From Pseudomonadota bacterium (GTDB taxonomy: Bacteria > Pseudomonadota > Gammaproteobacteria > DASZBR01), in the NCBI GenBank assembly GCA_021777765.1, contig JAJYDF010000023.1, positions 1 to 50,263 on the forward strand: a DNA stretch of 50,263 bases. Reading direction: 5' to 3'. This document shows positions 8,254 through 18,563 of the stretch, in pieces (position 1 is the first letter of the stretch; each line of letters begins with the position of its first letter). The position numbers and the translations under genes are program-made. The notes below the pieces were generated by a model. That model saw only the letters and a list, made by a program, of their open reading frames with translations. It had not been told where the DNA came from and did not search any database.

Positions 8254-11200
8254 ATGACATATATTACTGAACAACTTATCAAATCGATTGCGCCAAATTC
8301 AAAAATAATCCCAGAATTAGTAGAAAATTTAAACAAATTATTTGAAAAATATCAAATAAATACACCTGAAAGAATCGCAGCATTTTTATCACAGGCCGCA
8401 ACAGAAACTGGGGGATTTGTTTGGTTAAAAGAAGCAGGGTGGTGTAGTGATAAAAAAGCAAGAGAATTTTGTCAACGTTACGAACCGGGAACAAAAAAAG
8501 GTAATGAATTGGGAAATATTCATACTGGAGATGGGTATTTATACAGAGGGAGAGGACTTTTTCAATTAACAGGGCGTTATAATTATGAAAGATATAGCAA
8601 AATATTGGGAATTGATTTGCATAATAATCCCGATATTTTATCAAGTAATATTCATCTCGCATGTTTAACAGCCTGTGAATTTTGGAACCAAAAAGGATTA
8701 AATGAATTAGCTGATAAAGGTATTTTTAACAAAATTACCTCAACTATTAATGGAGGGCATTCTAAAGTAGAGGAGAGAAATAAGTTTTATAATTCAATAA
8801 TTTTAAAATTGTCTCCTGATACTAGTGTTGAGAAAAGAACGATTTATCCCTTAGCAGCGCTTAATATAATTTCTTGTAAACAACTAAAACCTCATTTTAA
8901 TCCAGGTGTATACGCAGCACTATCTGACATTTGTTACACACCTAAACAGAGGCCACCAGAAGGATTTCGAGTATTATTAAATTCTAAAAAATATATTTAT
9001 GATCCTTTTCGTACTAGTTCATTTTTCGCTGGGCATGTAAAAAGTGCTCCACCAACGTCACCTTATTATCAGCAATACCACGCAGGTTTTCATGCAACTG
9101 CGTATGTGAATATTGAAGAAAAGGTGGTCATCATTGGTGGTGCAGGAACAGATTTTAAAAATGCAAATGGAGATTTATTAGGAAATGTGATTAGTGATGT
9201 GCAACTCAGTTTAAAAATTATTCCTGCATGTCAATATTACTATGATGAATTTTACAAAGAAGTGCAAAAAGAATTAAGGTTTCGCTATCCAAATATTGAA
9301 TTTAAAATTGAACACACTGGCCATTCATTAAATGCGGCAAGGGCGCAATTAGCAGCTGTAAAATATCCAAATGATGTAGTAGTTACGTTTGATGGTCCGG
9401 GAGTGAGAGAATTATTACCTAAAGATATTCAAGCAAATACTTTCAATAATGTAATAAATTATATTCTTTATCATAATCCTATTAATAATCTCAATACGAG
9501 GATTGGTACAACTTACCAATTATCACTCAATAACGAAGATCATAATAAAATAGTACAATTAAGAGGTATACCATGGTTAATGGAATGCCATGGGATTAAA
9601 ACATTTATCAAGGCATTTGATAACGAAGGTGAACCTCTTAATCCTGTAAGAGAACAAAAATTACGAATAGAAAAAATAATACCGCAACAGACTTATTATG
9701 GATCTGCTATTACACCAAATTTAATTGAGAGTGTATTGCGAAGCAGAGGCGTTAAAGAGCATGATCTGCCTCATTTAACTCAACAACAAATAGATGGACG
9801 TGCATGGGATAATTTTGGAAATTATAAATATACATATTACTACCAAGATGTAGTAAAAAATAATATAATAAGTAGTGCGGATAAACTGGTCAATTATTCA
9901 CAATACAATTTTAATGCTACAAATGATATATCAATAGCTTATGCAGAACATATTGCGCAATTATCTAGAATTAAAATTGGTACTCGACAAAATAGCCAAC
10001 TAAATTATGGAGAAAATGAACCTCTGGGACTAAACTCGATAGTTTTAACTTATCCACAATATCTAACATCATTATCTAGATTGCCTAATATTTCCTTTCA
10101 ACAAACATATAATTTTAACGAAAATACTCATGATTTACCTTCCGCTTTAAGTTTTAATGAAAAAGAGCACAACACTGGTTTAAATATCAATGCTAATATA
10201 CATGGGCTAAATAAATCGAAATTTGTTCCTATATATTCAGTGAAAAATAATTCAACATATTCAGATGTTAATAATGAACCCTATACTAAGAAATTAACAA
10301 CTGGTAAATTGATGGCTATTACAAAAGTATTGATAGATACAACCATTAGTAATCAACATAATATAATAATTTCACATAAGCTTTCAAAACCGACGTTTGA
10401 ACCTTCCACTATATTATTTAATTTTGATCTTGTGCAAAAACCACAAGGCATTCCTATTGATAGTAACATTTCATTTTTATATGAAAGCAATACTGGATTT
10501 AATTTTAGCGATAGTTCAAATAATCCAGATTTAACTATAACGGGGTCGCTATTTAAAATTGGTAAAGGTGGTCTTGTATTAGCACCTACAATTGGTGCAA
10601 AGATTGCTTTTGATACATCACCTGCAATATTAGCGGCTGCGGGAATAGGATTAGGTGTAGGATTGGGAATTCTGGGTACTGCATATGGCGTTAAAAAATT
10701 AGTTGATCATATACAATGGACAAATTTACCTGCTGATCGAAAAGCAGAAGTGAGTCTTGAAACAGCAATTGCAAAATTAAACAGTGCTAGACAAAGGGAT
10801 TTTTCTTGGAACAATTATTCAATTGTATATTGGGGTACTAATTGGGATAAGCTCATTAATCACCGTGAAAATAATTTTAAAAATGCGTTGATTGAAATGC
10901 GCAAAACACATAGTAAAGACGAAGCTACAGTTTATGATTGCGATGCATTCCTTTATGCCTTAGAAAAAAATGATCCAACGATTGACCCTGAAAAAGTAAG
11001 AACATCTTTTAGTCATCACTTAACCAATCTCTTCAATAGCGTAAAAGATGGTATAGATAAAGCTGATAATGATTACGCTAGAAAAGCAGCTAATGAATTA
11101 CTACGTTGGCGACCAAATGACTTCATTTCTCACGTTGCGATGGGATTAGCATTAGAAACAGAAAATATGAATAATGCGACTGCGTCATTTAAACAAGCGC

Positions 11201-14200
11201 TGTCCTTGGCTAAAGAAGATAAAGATAAGCAAATGTTAAATGAACAAATGTTCTATCACCTTTGGAGAAAAGCAGAATATAACGCGGCAGTAGGGGGTAA
11301 TCTGAGCATTCAAGAATTAAGAGAGTATATACTCCAAAGAAATAAAAAAGAGTCATTAAACTCGAGTAAGCAAGATGATTATGTCAATACTTATCTTTAC
11401 AATTTCAAAGAAAAAAAGTTTTTTGAAGCACACGAAGAAATTATTTCAGGTCTAGAAGAAGTTAAAAAATCAACCTCACTTCCTGAAAAATTTCAACGGA
11501 CATTAGCACTATCCTATTATGTGTTAGGTACACAAGCGAATAATAAATTTAATAGCGTATTGAAAGATGGCAGCAATTCTGAAAATAGCAATACATTTAA
11601 TAATGAAGCAATAGAATACTTTCAAAAGTCTTATAGTGAATTTACTAAACTAGAAAACAAAACTTTTACAGATGAAACATATGCCAATTTGGCTTTATTA
11701 AATAGCAATAATTCAAATCTCTATGCATTAGCGGTGAGTGAATTAAATGATTTGGTTAATGCATTAGATAAAAAAGTTAAATCGAACGTGCAATTAACCA
11801 ATGATGAAGTAGTATTAGTTACAGAAATTTTATCTAGTTTAGGTAAAGATTGTAATGATCGTGGTGATATAGCAGGAGTAATAAATCATTTTGAGATATT
11901 AAAAAATTTTGATTCTGGCAATACTTTGATTAACCCTACGTTGGCTAATGCATATTATTCTCAGGCGAATAAAGAATCACAAGATGCTAATAAGAAGCTG
12001 TCTGAGGGGGACACGAATGCGTATGATTTTTTAAATCAGCAGGCCAATATGAGTTGGCAACATGCAATAACGTATTTTGAAAAATTGACCCAAACAGAAC
12101 TTGAAGAATTAGAAACCAATGTTCTTTATAATACCGCTCGTTTAAGAGTTGGATCTGTTGATAATATGTCATCAATAAGAACACAATTAACATCAACATT
12201 GAATAAGTATGAAAATTTAATAGAGATATCTGCGACTCAAAGACGTTATGCATTACAAGCAGTTTACGGATTAGTCACTATTGCTAAACAAGAAAAAGAT
12301 TTTAATGAGGCAGTTTCTTTATTGACAAAAGCAGAAGACAAACAATTCCATACTGATGGAGGAAATGAACTATCACGAGAAATTGCAATTACCTATTTTG
12401 AATTGGCGAAATCACTACAAGAGAAGGCAATAATTGCGGAAAAATCAGGTCAATATAAAGAGTCAGAACAATTATTAGAACAAATCAAAACAGCAACAAA
12501 TCATTGTAAAGAACGATGCAACAATATTATTAAAAATGAGGTACACGATAATATTGCTAAGCTTTATTTTAGTTATGCTTGTTTATCATTAAAAGATACC
12601 TCATCGGTTGATGAAGTGAGAACAACACTTACTCAAATTATAACCAATACCGATAATCAAAGAGAAGAAGAGCCAAATAACATTACAAAAGAACAATCTC
12701 ATCAAACTGCTTTAGCATGTATTGCATTATCACAAACAGAGCTTACATTAACCGATACAAATAATATAAAAGCTAATCTTAAATTGGCTATTTTATATCG
12801 TGAAAAAGCCATTATCTATGATGAAGATTTGCATGACGAAATTAAAACTTTAGGTGATTTATATGAATCGGATGGCCAGTTAGATAAAGCATGTACAAAA
12901 TATCAATTATATTTGGAAAAGAATCCAAAAGATGAGAAAACGGTTATTAGTTGCGCAAGGGTGTTGTGTAAACAAAATAAATATGATGAAGCACGAGCAA
13001 GCTTATCGCAAGCTAAACAACATATCGAACAGTCAGCTAATTTGGATAAAGGTATCGAATCAATAAATAAATTTGAGAGTGCAAGAATTAATTGTTTAAT
13101 AGGTGAAGTAGGCGGCTATCTTGCAAACCAAGCTATTAGTTACATAATGACTGAATATTGGGTCCCCAGTGATAAAAAAGAGCGTACCATTTTTCACAAT
13201 TCCGCTTTAATTTTATCGGATGTATATGGATGCACTAGTGGTTCTTTATTTAAATTTTTGCAAGAAAGACAGTATTATTCTTTAATACATAATCTCGGTG
13301 GAGAAGATCAAGTCCCAAATGATTGGCAGCATTTAAAACAATCATTAGCCTCATCGCTAGATCCGATGTTTGTCATGACCAAAACAATTCAAGGAATTGG
13401 CATATTGAGAAAAAATACATCTTGGTTTGATGAAGGACATGCTAAAACAGTTGCTGATGTTGCCGAATGTGCTGAGAGTGGTTTTTCGATTTACAATCAA
13501 TTAGCAGAATTTTTATATGATGATGGCGCTGGGGGTACATTTTTAGATTCAGTAGATCCTTATGTTAGTATTGGAGGCATAATATCGAGAAGAATCAGTG
13601 CTTATATTGATTCGCATAAAATAAATCGACAACAAATGTTTGAAAATCCTTACGCTTATTTAGTTAAGGATGTAGCAACAGGTGTAGGTATAGCAAGTAC
13701 AGTATATGCAATCGCGCGTAAATATCCTGAAAATGTGCTCATAAGTGCCATTAAAACATACGCACCATACGCTGTTCAGACAGCTGCTAGTCAAGTTTTA
13801 TTAGGTCTCACTGCAGCATATCTTGTTTATAAAGGTTATCAACGATATCAGGCAAAATCCCTAGAAGCTATAAAACATAATGGAGAAATACTTGCCAATG
13901 AAGGAAAATATGAAGCAGCCATTAATAAGTTTGAACAATATTTAACTTTAAAAAATGATGACGATAAAGTTAAATTTGCTTTAAATAAATTAAAAATAGT
14001 AGTGCTATTAAAAAATCAAGATTACAAAAAAACGATTAAAGATTGTAACAAACATATACATGAAGGACATTCAGATGACTATATCTGGTTTAGAGCCCAG
14101 GCTTATTTCGCACAAGGTGATTTACAACTTGCAAAACAAGATTATTTAAAATTAAAAAATAATCCTTATGCGCTTTCACAATTAGCCTATATATTTCAAG

Positions 14201-15945
14201 CATGCGGTAATTTACATGAAGCAAAAAATTATTGTAATTCGGCATTGACTGAATTACAAAATCAGTTATTAGCTGCTGAAAAAGATATTAAAACGGCTAG
14301 CGAGAAAAAATGGCATCTGGGTGGCTATGTTGAAAAAACATACGGTTTTGTAAAAAAACATCGTTTCTTTTTTAATTTATTAGGTATTAATGATGGTACC
14401 TTTAGATACCAATTAATGCTTGAAGAGAGTACAAAAAAACAAGAACACTTGACTAAAGAAATTAATGATATGAAAGAGAAGCAATTGTCTGGTATAGAAA
14501 AAGCTATTGTTGAAGCTTGGTTAAATTTTTGTGGTGATATCGCTGGGAATTTGGCAGTTACTCTTTTACAGTTTGTACATTTCGCAATAGCCTCTTATAT
14601 TCAACAACCATCAAGATATAGTAATGGATTACCTTTGCCAGAAACAAATACTGTCTATCTGATGCATCCGCTACGGCAAAAAAATATTAAATCTAGCGCT
14701 CAGAAATTTGTTGAAAAGACAGGCCAATCAAGTGCAATTAAGTTTATAAAAAGGCAGCAGATTGTAAATGTAAAACCGAATAATTTTGTTCAGAATCCAC
14801 AGACTGCAAAAAGATTAGGACAAAAATTACAATCTGATAATGCAACAAGTGCACACAAATTTATGGCAAAAACACAGAGTAGATCAGCCAACCGTTTTGT
14901 TAAAGATAAAGGTTCTATTAATTCGCAACAAGTAAACTCAGTTGATAAACCTAATGATACTGCAATGTTAATTCAGTATTGTATTACGCAAGGAATGTTT
15001 GTTGATAGAAGCCACGTTGATGAAGTACCTAATAGTGTTTCTCTGCCTTCAATTCCTGATTTGCAATCGTTAGCCGCATTGTTATTTGATGAATCTAAAT
15101 TCAATAATTTATCACAAAATCGAAATATAAAATGGGCTACAAATGCTGGAATTGATAACGTTTTAACTTTTTATCTAAAAGAAGATGATGCACATATTCT
15201 CCCATCTAGTTTGTCTTCAGTAACATCATTATTTGATCACAAGCAATCTACGCGACTTGAAGCTGTTGTAAAATATGGTGAAATGATATTTGGTTACGAA
15301 GATAATAATGGAAAATTGCATCCAAATGGTTTAATCCATAATGATGGTGGGGAGCTTAAAAAACCTATAATCATGATCATTAATACTGCTTCTGTAGTGG
15401 CACGATATTCTGCAGATACATTAGCAAAGGGCGGTAGTCATTGGGTTACCTGTGTAATACTGCCAAAAAGTTATAATATCCTTAATAAATCTCATCAATA
15501 TGGTAAAGAACGCATTATTTTTATTGATTCGTATTATGAGCAAAGTAAACTACCGGACGATTTCAAAAACATGATAATTAAAGGCTGTGAATATGTAGGT
15601 AAGAGTAATTTTAATGGTGTTGATACAAATTATAAACGTCGAATTCCTAGACTCTTTAATAATCCAGAGTTTATTGAATTAAATATCCCGCAACAAGCTG
15701 ATACTAGTTCGTGTGGCTTATGGGCATTGTATAATACCTTTATGATAATATTAACTGGAAGTACGGAATTCACACAAAAATTTCAAAACAGATCGAATGA
15801 AATTGCCTATCGACTCTTTTCATTATTCCCTCATATAGCAACAGAAGATCAGCAACATACCGTAAAAAATAATGAAAATGGAGTGATACCTGCTATTAAT
15901 TCTCATAGTTCTAATAGCACAAATAGAATGAGTGTTTTAGTGTGA
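8254..15945 (+). CDS. Giant multidomain effector candidate: GH19-like + lipase-like + TPR + Ulp1-like protease
   Basis: 2563 residues; ATG behind AAGGAAAG. (1) Residues 1-195 resemble GH19 chitinases/phage endolysins: AFLSQAATETGGF with candidate acids E51 and E60, YRGRGLFQLTGRYNY at 97-111, INGG at 165. (2) Residues about 215-470 are lipase class-3-like: nucleophile elbow GHSLNAARA with S368, and candidate His456 in ECHGIKTF. (3) A glycine-rich hydrophobic segment lies at 790-812. (4) TPR-type helical repeats occupy about 870-1640 and again 1865-1990, around a hydrophobic stretch at 1816-1864; another hydrophobic segment is near 2100-2118. (5) A linker at 2147-2230 repeats S-A-x-[KR]-F four times. 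(6) The C terminus is a CE-clan/C48 cysteine protease: GGSHW (H2396), FIDSYY (D2425), Q2481 and SSCGLW (C2487), with Gln six residues before Cys as in Ulp1. CE-clan proteases in bacteria commonly act as host deubiquitinases, deSUMOylases or acetyltransferases. The combined function is inferred. Confidence 0.75.
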   Translation: MTYITEQLIKSIAPNSKIIPELVENLNKLFEKYQINTPERIAAFLSQAATETGGFVWLKEAGWCSDKKAREFCQRYEPGTKKGNELGNIHTGDGYLYRGRGLFQLTGRYNYERYSKILGIDLHNNPDILSSNIHLACLTACEFWNQKGLNELADKGIFNKITSTINGGHSKVEERNKFYNSIILKLSPDTSVEKRTIYPLAALNIISCKQLKPHFNPGVYAALSDICYTPKQRPPEGFRVLLNSKKYIYDPFRTSSFFAGHVKSAPPTSPYYQQYHAGFHATAYVNIEEKVVIIGGAGTDFKNANGDLLGNVISDVQLSLKIIPACQYYYDEFYKEVQKELRFRYPNIEFKIEHTGHSLNAARAQLAAVKYPNDVVVTFDGPGVRELLPKDIQANTFNNVINYILYHNPINNLNTRIGTTYQLSLNNEDHNKIVQLRGIPWLMECHGIKTFIKAFDNEGEPLNPVREQKLRIEKIIPQQTYYGSAITPNLIESVLRSRGVKEHDLPHLTQQQIDGRAWDNFGNYKYTYYYQDVVKNNIISSADKLVNYSQYNFNATNDISIAYAEHIAQLSRIKIGTRQNSQLNYGENEPLGLNSIVLTYPQYLTSLSRLPNISFQQTYNFNENTHDLPSALSFNEKEHNTGLNINANIHGLNKSKFVPIYSVKNNSTYSDVNNEPYTKKLTTGKLMAITKVLIDTTISNQHNIIISHKLSKPTFEPSTILFNFDLVQKPQGIPIDSNISFLYESNTGFNFSDSSNNPDLTITGSLFKIGKGGLVLAPTIGAKIAFDTSPAILAAAGIGLGVGLGILGTAYGVKKLVDHIQWTNLPADRKAEVSLETAIAKLNSARQRDFSWNNYSIVYWGTNWDKLINHRENNFKNALIEMRKTHSKDEATVYDCDAFLYALEKNDPTIDPEKVRTSFSHHLTNLFNSVKDGIDKADNDYARKAANELLRWRPNDFISHVAMGLALETENMNNATASFKQALSLAKEDKDKQMLNEQMFYHLWRKAEYNAAVGGNLSIQELREYILQRNKKESLNSSKQDDYVNTYLYNFKEKKFFEAHEEIISGLEEVKKSTSLPEKFQRTLALSYYVLGTQANNKFNSVLKDGSNSENSNTFNNEAIEYFQKSYSEFTKLENKTFTDETYANLALLNSNNSNLYALAVSELNDLVNALDKKVKSNVQLTNDEVVLVTEILSSLGKDCNDRGDIAGVINHFEILKNFDSGNTLINPTLANAYYSQANKESQDANKKLSEGDTNAYDFLNQQANMSWQHAITYFEKLTQTELEELETNVLYNTARLRVGSVDNMSSIRTQLTSTLNKYENLIEISATQRRYALQAVYGLVTIAKQEKDFNEAVSLLTKAEDKQFHTDGGNELSREIAITYFELAKSLQEKAIIAEKSGQYKESEQLLEQIKTATNHCKERCNNIIKNEVHDNIAKLYFSYACLSLKDTSSVDEVRTTLTQIITNTDNQREEEPNNITKEQSHQTALACIALSQTELTLTDTNNIKANLKLAILYREKAIIYDEDLHDEIKTLGDLYESDGQLDKACTKYQLYLEKNPKDEKTVISCARVLCKQNKYDEARASLSQAKQHIEQSANLDKGIESINKFESARINCLIGEVGGYLANQAISYIMTEYWVPSDKKERTIFHNSALILSDVYGCTSGSLFKFLQERQYYSLIHNLGGEDQVPNDWQHLKQSLASSLDPMFVMTKTIQGIGILRKNTSWFDEGHAKTVADVAECAESGFSIYNQLAEFLYDDGAGGTFLDSVDPYVSIGGIISRRISAYIDSHKINRQQMFENPYAYLVKDVATGVGIASTVYAIARKYPENVLISAIKTYAPYAVQTAASQVLLGLTAAYLVYKGYQRYQAKSLEAIKHNGEILANEGKYEAAINKFEQYLTLKNDDDKVKFALNKLKIVVLLKNQDYKKTIKDCNKHIHEGHSDDYIWFRAQAYFAQGDLQLAKQDYLKLKNNPYALSQLAYIFQACGNLHEAKNYCNSALTELQNQLLAAEKDIKTASEKKWHLGGYVEKTYGFVKKHRFFFNLLGINDGTFRYQLMLEESTKKQEHLTKEINDMKEKQLSGIEKAIVEAWLNFCGDIAGNLAVTLLQFVHFAIASYIQQPSRYSNGLPLPETNTVYLMHPLRQKNIKSSAQKFVEKTGQSSAIKFIKRQQIVNVKPNNFVQNPQTAKRLGQKLQSDNATSAHKFMAKTQSRSANRFVKDKGSINSQQVNSVDKPNDTAMLIQYCITQGMFVDRSHVDEVPNSVSLPSIPDLQSLAALLFDESKFNNLSQNRNIKWATNAGIDNVLTFYLKEDDAHILPSSLSSVTSLFDHKQSTRLEAVVKYGEMIFGYEDNNGKLHPNGLIHNDGGELKKPIIMIINTASVVARYSADTLAKGGSHWVTCVILPKSYNILNKSHQYGKERIIFIDSYYEQSKLPDDFKNMIIKGCEYVGKSNFNGVDTNYKRRIPRLFNNPEFIELNIPQQADTSSCGLWALYNTFMIILTGSTEFTQKFQNRSNEIAYRLFSLFPHIATEDQQHTVKNNENGVIPAINSHSSNSTNRMSVLV

Positions 15946-15985
15946 TCAATATAGTTATACTACGTTTATTAAATTGTACGTTTTA

Positions 15986-17404
15986 CTAAACTAGAGGTGC
16001 TGGCGTATAACGTATTGAGTTTGGTTCTTTTATTCCTGCTTTTTGAGCGATTGCAGCTAATTCTTTAATATCCTTAATAGTTTCATCGGGGTTAATCTTT
16101 TGAATAATGTTGACATATTTAATTGCCAAAGAAATTACTTCAGATTTAGTGCGATCCTTTTTATTTTCTAGTACAGGTTCACCATTGGCCCCATTGCTAT
16201 TTTGATGAGTGGATGCTTCTTTATTGGGAGATGGTTTTTCAAATAATCTTTTGATGGATATTGATTCATTATCTGCGAGTAATTTAATTAATAGTATTAA
16301 AGCTTCCACCATTGCGTTTAAGTTTTTAATTCGATCTGCTTCATAGGATGGATTTTTAGGGATCGCCATTTCAGCTGCTTCAAAAGCAGAAATCGCTTTA
16401 GCTAGCATGTCCTTTTTATATTCATTAGTTACATTTTGTTCTTTGTGTAATTCATAATAAGCATTGGCGCGGCAATTCAGTAAAAGATGAATAGCATTAT
16501 TTTGCCAAGTAGATTTTTTATCTAAGTGAGAAAATGAATAACTGACTGTTTTTTTGTATGATTTTTTACAAAAATTCAAAAATGTATGGATATCAGTTTG
16601 TGTGTTATCGAGATCAAGTGATTTATTAAAATCTGAAATCGCGTTATCCATGTTATTTAAATAAAAATATATAATGCCGCGTAAGTTGATTGCTTCAATA
16701 AAATCCTTATCAATAGATAGTAGTTCGTTCAGTACTTCTAATGCATACTTACGTTGTGGGTCTGAATAACAGTGCATAGAAAAAAACGCAAGCGCTTCAT
16801 TATAATATATTTCAGTGAGTGTGAATGCTAATAAAGAATTAGCTTTTGATAATGATTTATACAAATGTCGTGATTGCCTGAAGCTCATTGCGGCTTTATG
16901 AAAACTATCTAAATCATTTGATTTAAGAGCCAGCATCGCTCTGTCAAATAAAATTTTAATACTATTGGCTAATTCACCCACTTTTTGTTGCTGTTTTATA
17001 GTGTGTTGCGCAAGAAGTGTACCGAATAAATTAAATGTAAGGCTTATAGGTTGTATAACCAATGCGCTTAAAATGGGAGCATAAAGTGAGATGTTATCCT
17101 TGACTTCTTTACTCAAGTTGGGATGAACATAATTTAAACTACCACCAATTGCTTTTCCCCATAATGTTGCTCCTTGATCTGCATAATGAATGGAGTTATT
17201 TAATACACCAGTAGAGAAAGTAATGGCACGAGAACGTGCAGTTTGATTATATTTTATAACAGCACCACTGCTTAATAATAATATAAATAGCAATTTACCT
17301 TGAAGAGAATCAGGTATAAATGTTGTTCCAATCCAATTGATTAAATTGCTGACTTTATTACGGATATTTCTTCCAAGTTCGCTTATATTTTGAATATTTT
17401 TCAT
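15986..17404 (-). CDS. Membrane-anchored TPR protein
   Basis: 472 residues; ATG behind AGGAG. The N terminus has a hydrophobic segment (about residues 38-52, LLFILLLSSGAVI), and another lies at about 108-135 (LYAPILSALVIQP onward). Residues about 145-365 form helical repeats with TPR-like units, the clearest being AINLRGIIYFYLNNMDNAIS followed by DFNKSLDLD. The tail (about 395-472) is charged and linker-like. It probably works as a membrane-attached protein-interaction scaffold. It is convergent with the giant gene, whose stop is 40 bases away, and both use TPR blocks next to hydrophobic segments, so a shared process is possible. Confidence 0.6.
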   Translation of the reverse strand: MKNIQNISELGRNIRNKVSNLINWIGTTFIPDSLQGKLLFILLLSSGAVIKYNQTARSRAITFSTGVLNNSIHYADQGATLWGKAIGGSLNYVHPNLSKEVKDNISLYAPILSALVIQPISLTFNLFGTLLAQHTIKQQQKVGELANSIKILFDRAMLALKSNDLDSFHKAAMSFRQSRHLYKSLSKANSLLAFTLTEIYYNEALAFFSMHCYSDPQRKYALEVLNELLSIDKDFIEAINLRGIIYFYLNNMDNAISDFNKSLDLDNTQTDIHTFLNFCKKSYKKTVSYSFSHLDKKSTWQNNAIHLLLNCRANAYYELHKEQNVTNEYKKDMLAKAISAFEAAEMAIPKNPSYEADRIKNLNAMVEALILLIKLLADNESISIKRLFEKPSPNKEASTHQNSNGANGEPVLENKKDRTKSEVISLAIKYVNIIQKINPDETIKDIKELAAIAQKAGIKEPNSIRYTPAPLV

Positions 17405-17696
17405 TCACTTACTCCTGTGAAATAATAAATTGGTCGATGTGCTATATGAATGCCTTAAATTAATTCAAAATAAAATTTTTAAAATACAGCAATTTGCTTG
17501 CAGTTAGTAAAATATTATTAGATAATTATTTCATATTTATGATAGCCTGGTCAACGAATTTGTAATTTGAATACAATGGTTTATTCATATATTACAATAC
17601 AAAATTGACATTATTATTTCTAATTTATACATCGATGATTGATTGGAATGTGATTTATGCTAGTTTAAATGATCATTTAATTTAAAGGGAATTTTT

Positions 17697-18563
17697 ATGA
17701 GAGTATTTTTAGCAGCAAAAGGTCATTTACCAAGTCATAATTATTTAAATAAGCCCCGTTCTATTCCATCTGTTGCAAGCCCAAATATAATTCAAAATCA
17801 TCGAGGTAATATTGGCCTATTTCGATTTAAAGAACGTAGTCTAATTTCATATAGAAACTATGCTACAGAGCATTCTCCTGGTGAAAGTAAACATGTATCA
17901 AGGACCGATTTGACTTATCAAGATGTGGGGAATACTTTTCAAGATGCTTCAAAAACATTGCAAAATTTTATTCAGCAAGAAATCAAAAAAAATACGAAAG
18001 AGCTTGAGGAATTCATTAAAAAACAAAACTCTACACTAGAAGATAGTATAAAAGAAACGAAAGACACTACTACCGATGCGAATAATGTATTAAAACAATT
18101 ATCAGCCACTATAGAAAATCAAAGAAATGAAGAACAAAAACTTAGAAAAACATTGGATAATTTAGAAAGAAGGGTATCAGATGCATGGATGGCTATTTTT
18201 GTAATGTTGGTGCTCATTATATTAACTTATATTCTCAGCGGTAGCAGGAGTAAATTTATTGAAAATATTTTAAATGTATTTGGATTTTATAATGCTAAAT
18301 TGAGAGAAGAAGAAAAAGAAATAGCGTTAAAAGTAATTGATGCAAAAATTACTGAAATTGATTGGCTCTTTAAAAATAGTTGGTGGTGGGACAGCAACAA
18401 AAATGTATATAAGGAACAAATGCGCATACTCAATCGAGATAAACAGCGGTTACTTTCTTGTCTAAAAGATCATTCAAAAAATGTCGAAGTTTGTCTAAAG
18501 TCTGATTCAGAAACCGATAACATTAAAAGCAGTAATAATGAAGAAGGCATTAAATTAAAATAA
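17697..18563 (+). CDS. Coiled-coil membrane protein with mitochondrial-presequence-like N terminus
   Basis: 288 residues; ATG behind GGGA. Residues 1-55 are Arg/Lys-rich with only one acidic residue (E46) and end in S-Y-R53-N-Y55, followed by A56-T. R-x-[Y/F]-[A/S] is the classic R-3 processing site of mitochondrial processing peptidase, and RNYAT-type junctions are familiar from nuclear-encoded mitochondrial proteins. Residues about 75-160 form a long charged coiled coil. Residues 164-182 (WMAIFVMLVLIILTYIL) are a transmembrane helix, followed by a second coiled-coil segment containing NSWWWDS. This layout recalls mitochondrial inner-membrane coiled-coil proteins. A bacterial signal peptide is absent. 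Mitochondrial targeting is an inference; the N terminus could simply be a basic disordered region. Confidence 0.6.
   Translation: MRVFLAAKGHLPSHNYLNKPRSIPSVASPNIIQNHRGNIGLFRFKERSLISYRNYATEHSPGESKHVSRTDLTYQDVGNTFQDASKTLQNFIQQEIKKNTKELEEFIKKQNSTLEDSIKETKDTTTDANNVLKQLSATIENQRNEEQKLRKTLDNLERRVSDAWMAIFVMLVLIILTYILSGSRSKFIENILNVFGFYNAKLREEEKEIALKVIDAKITEIDWLFKNSWWWDSNKNVYKEQMRILNRDKQRLLSCLKDHSKNVEVCLKSDSETDNIKSSNNEEGIKLK

Noticed and set aside
8279..8662. Minus-strand open frame inside the giant gene
   Set aside because: It is antisense to the clear GH19-like domain, has a composition that mirrors the plus strand, and lacks a ribosome site. The same applies to the minus frame at 11987-12253.
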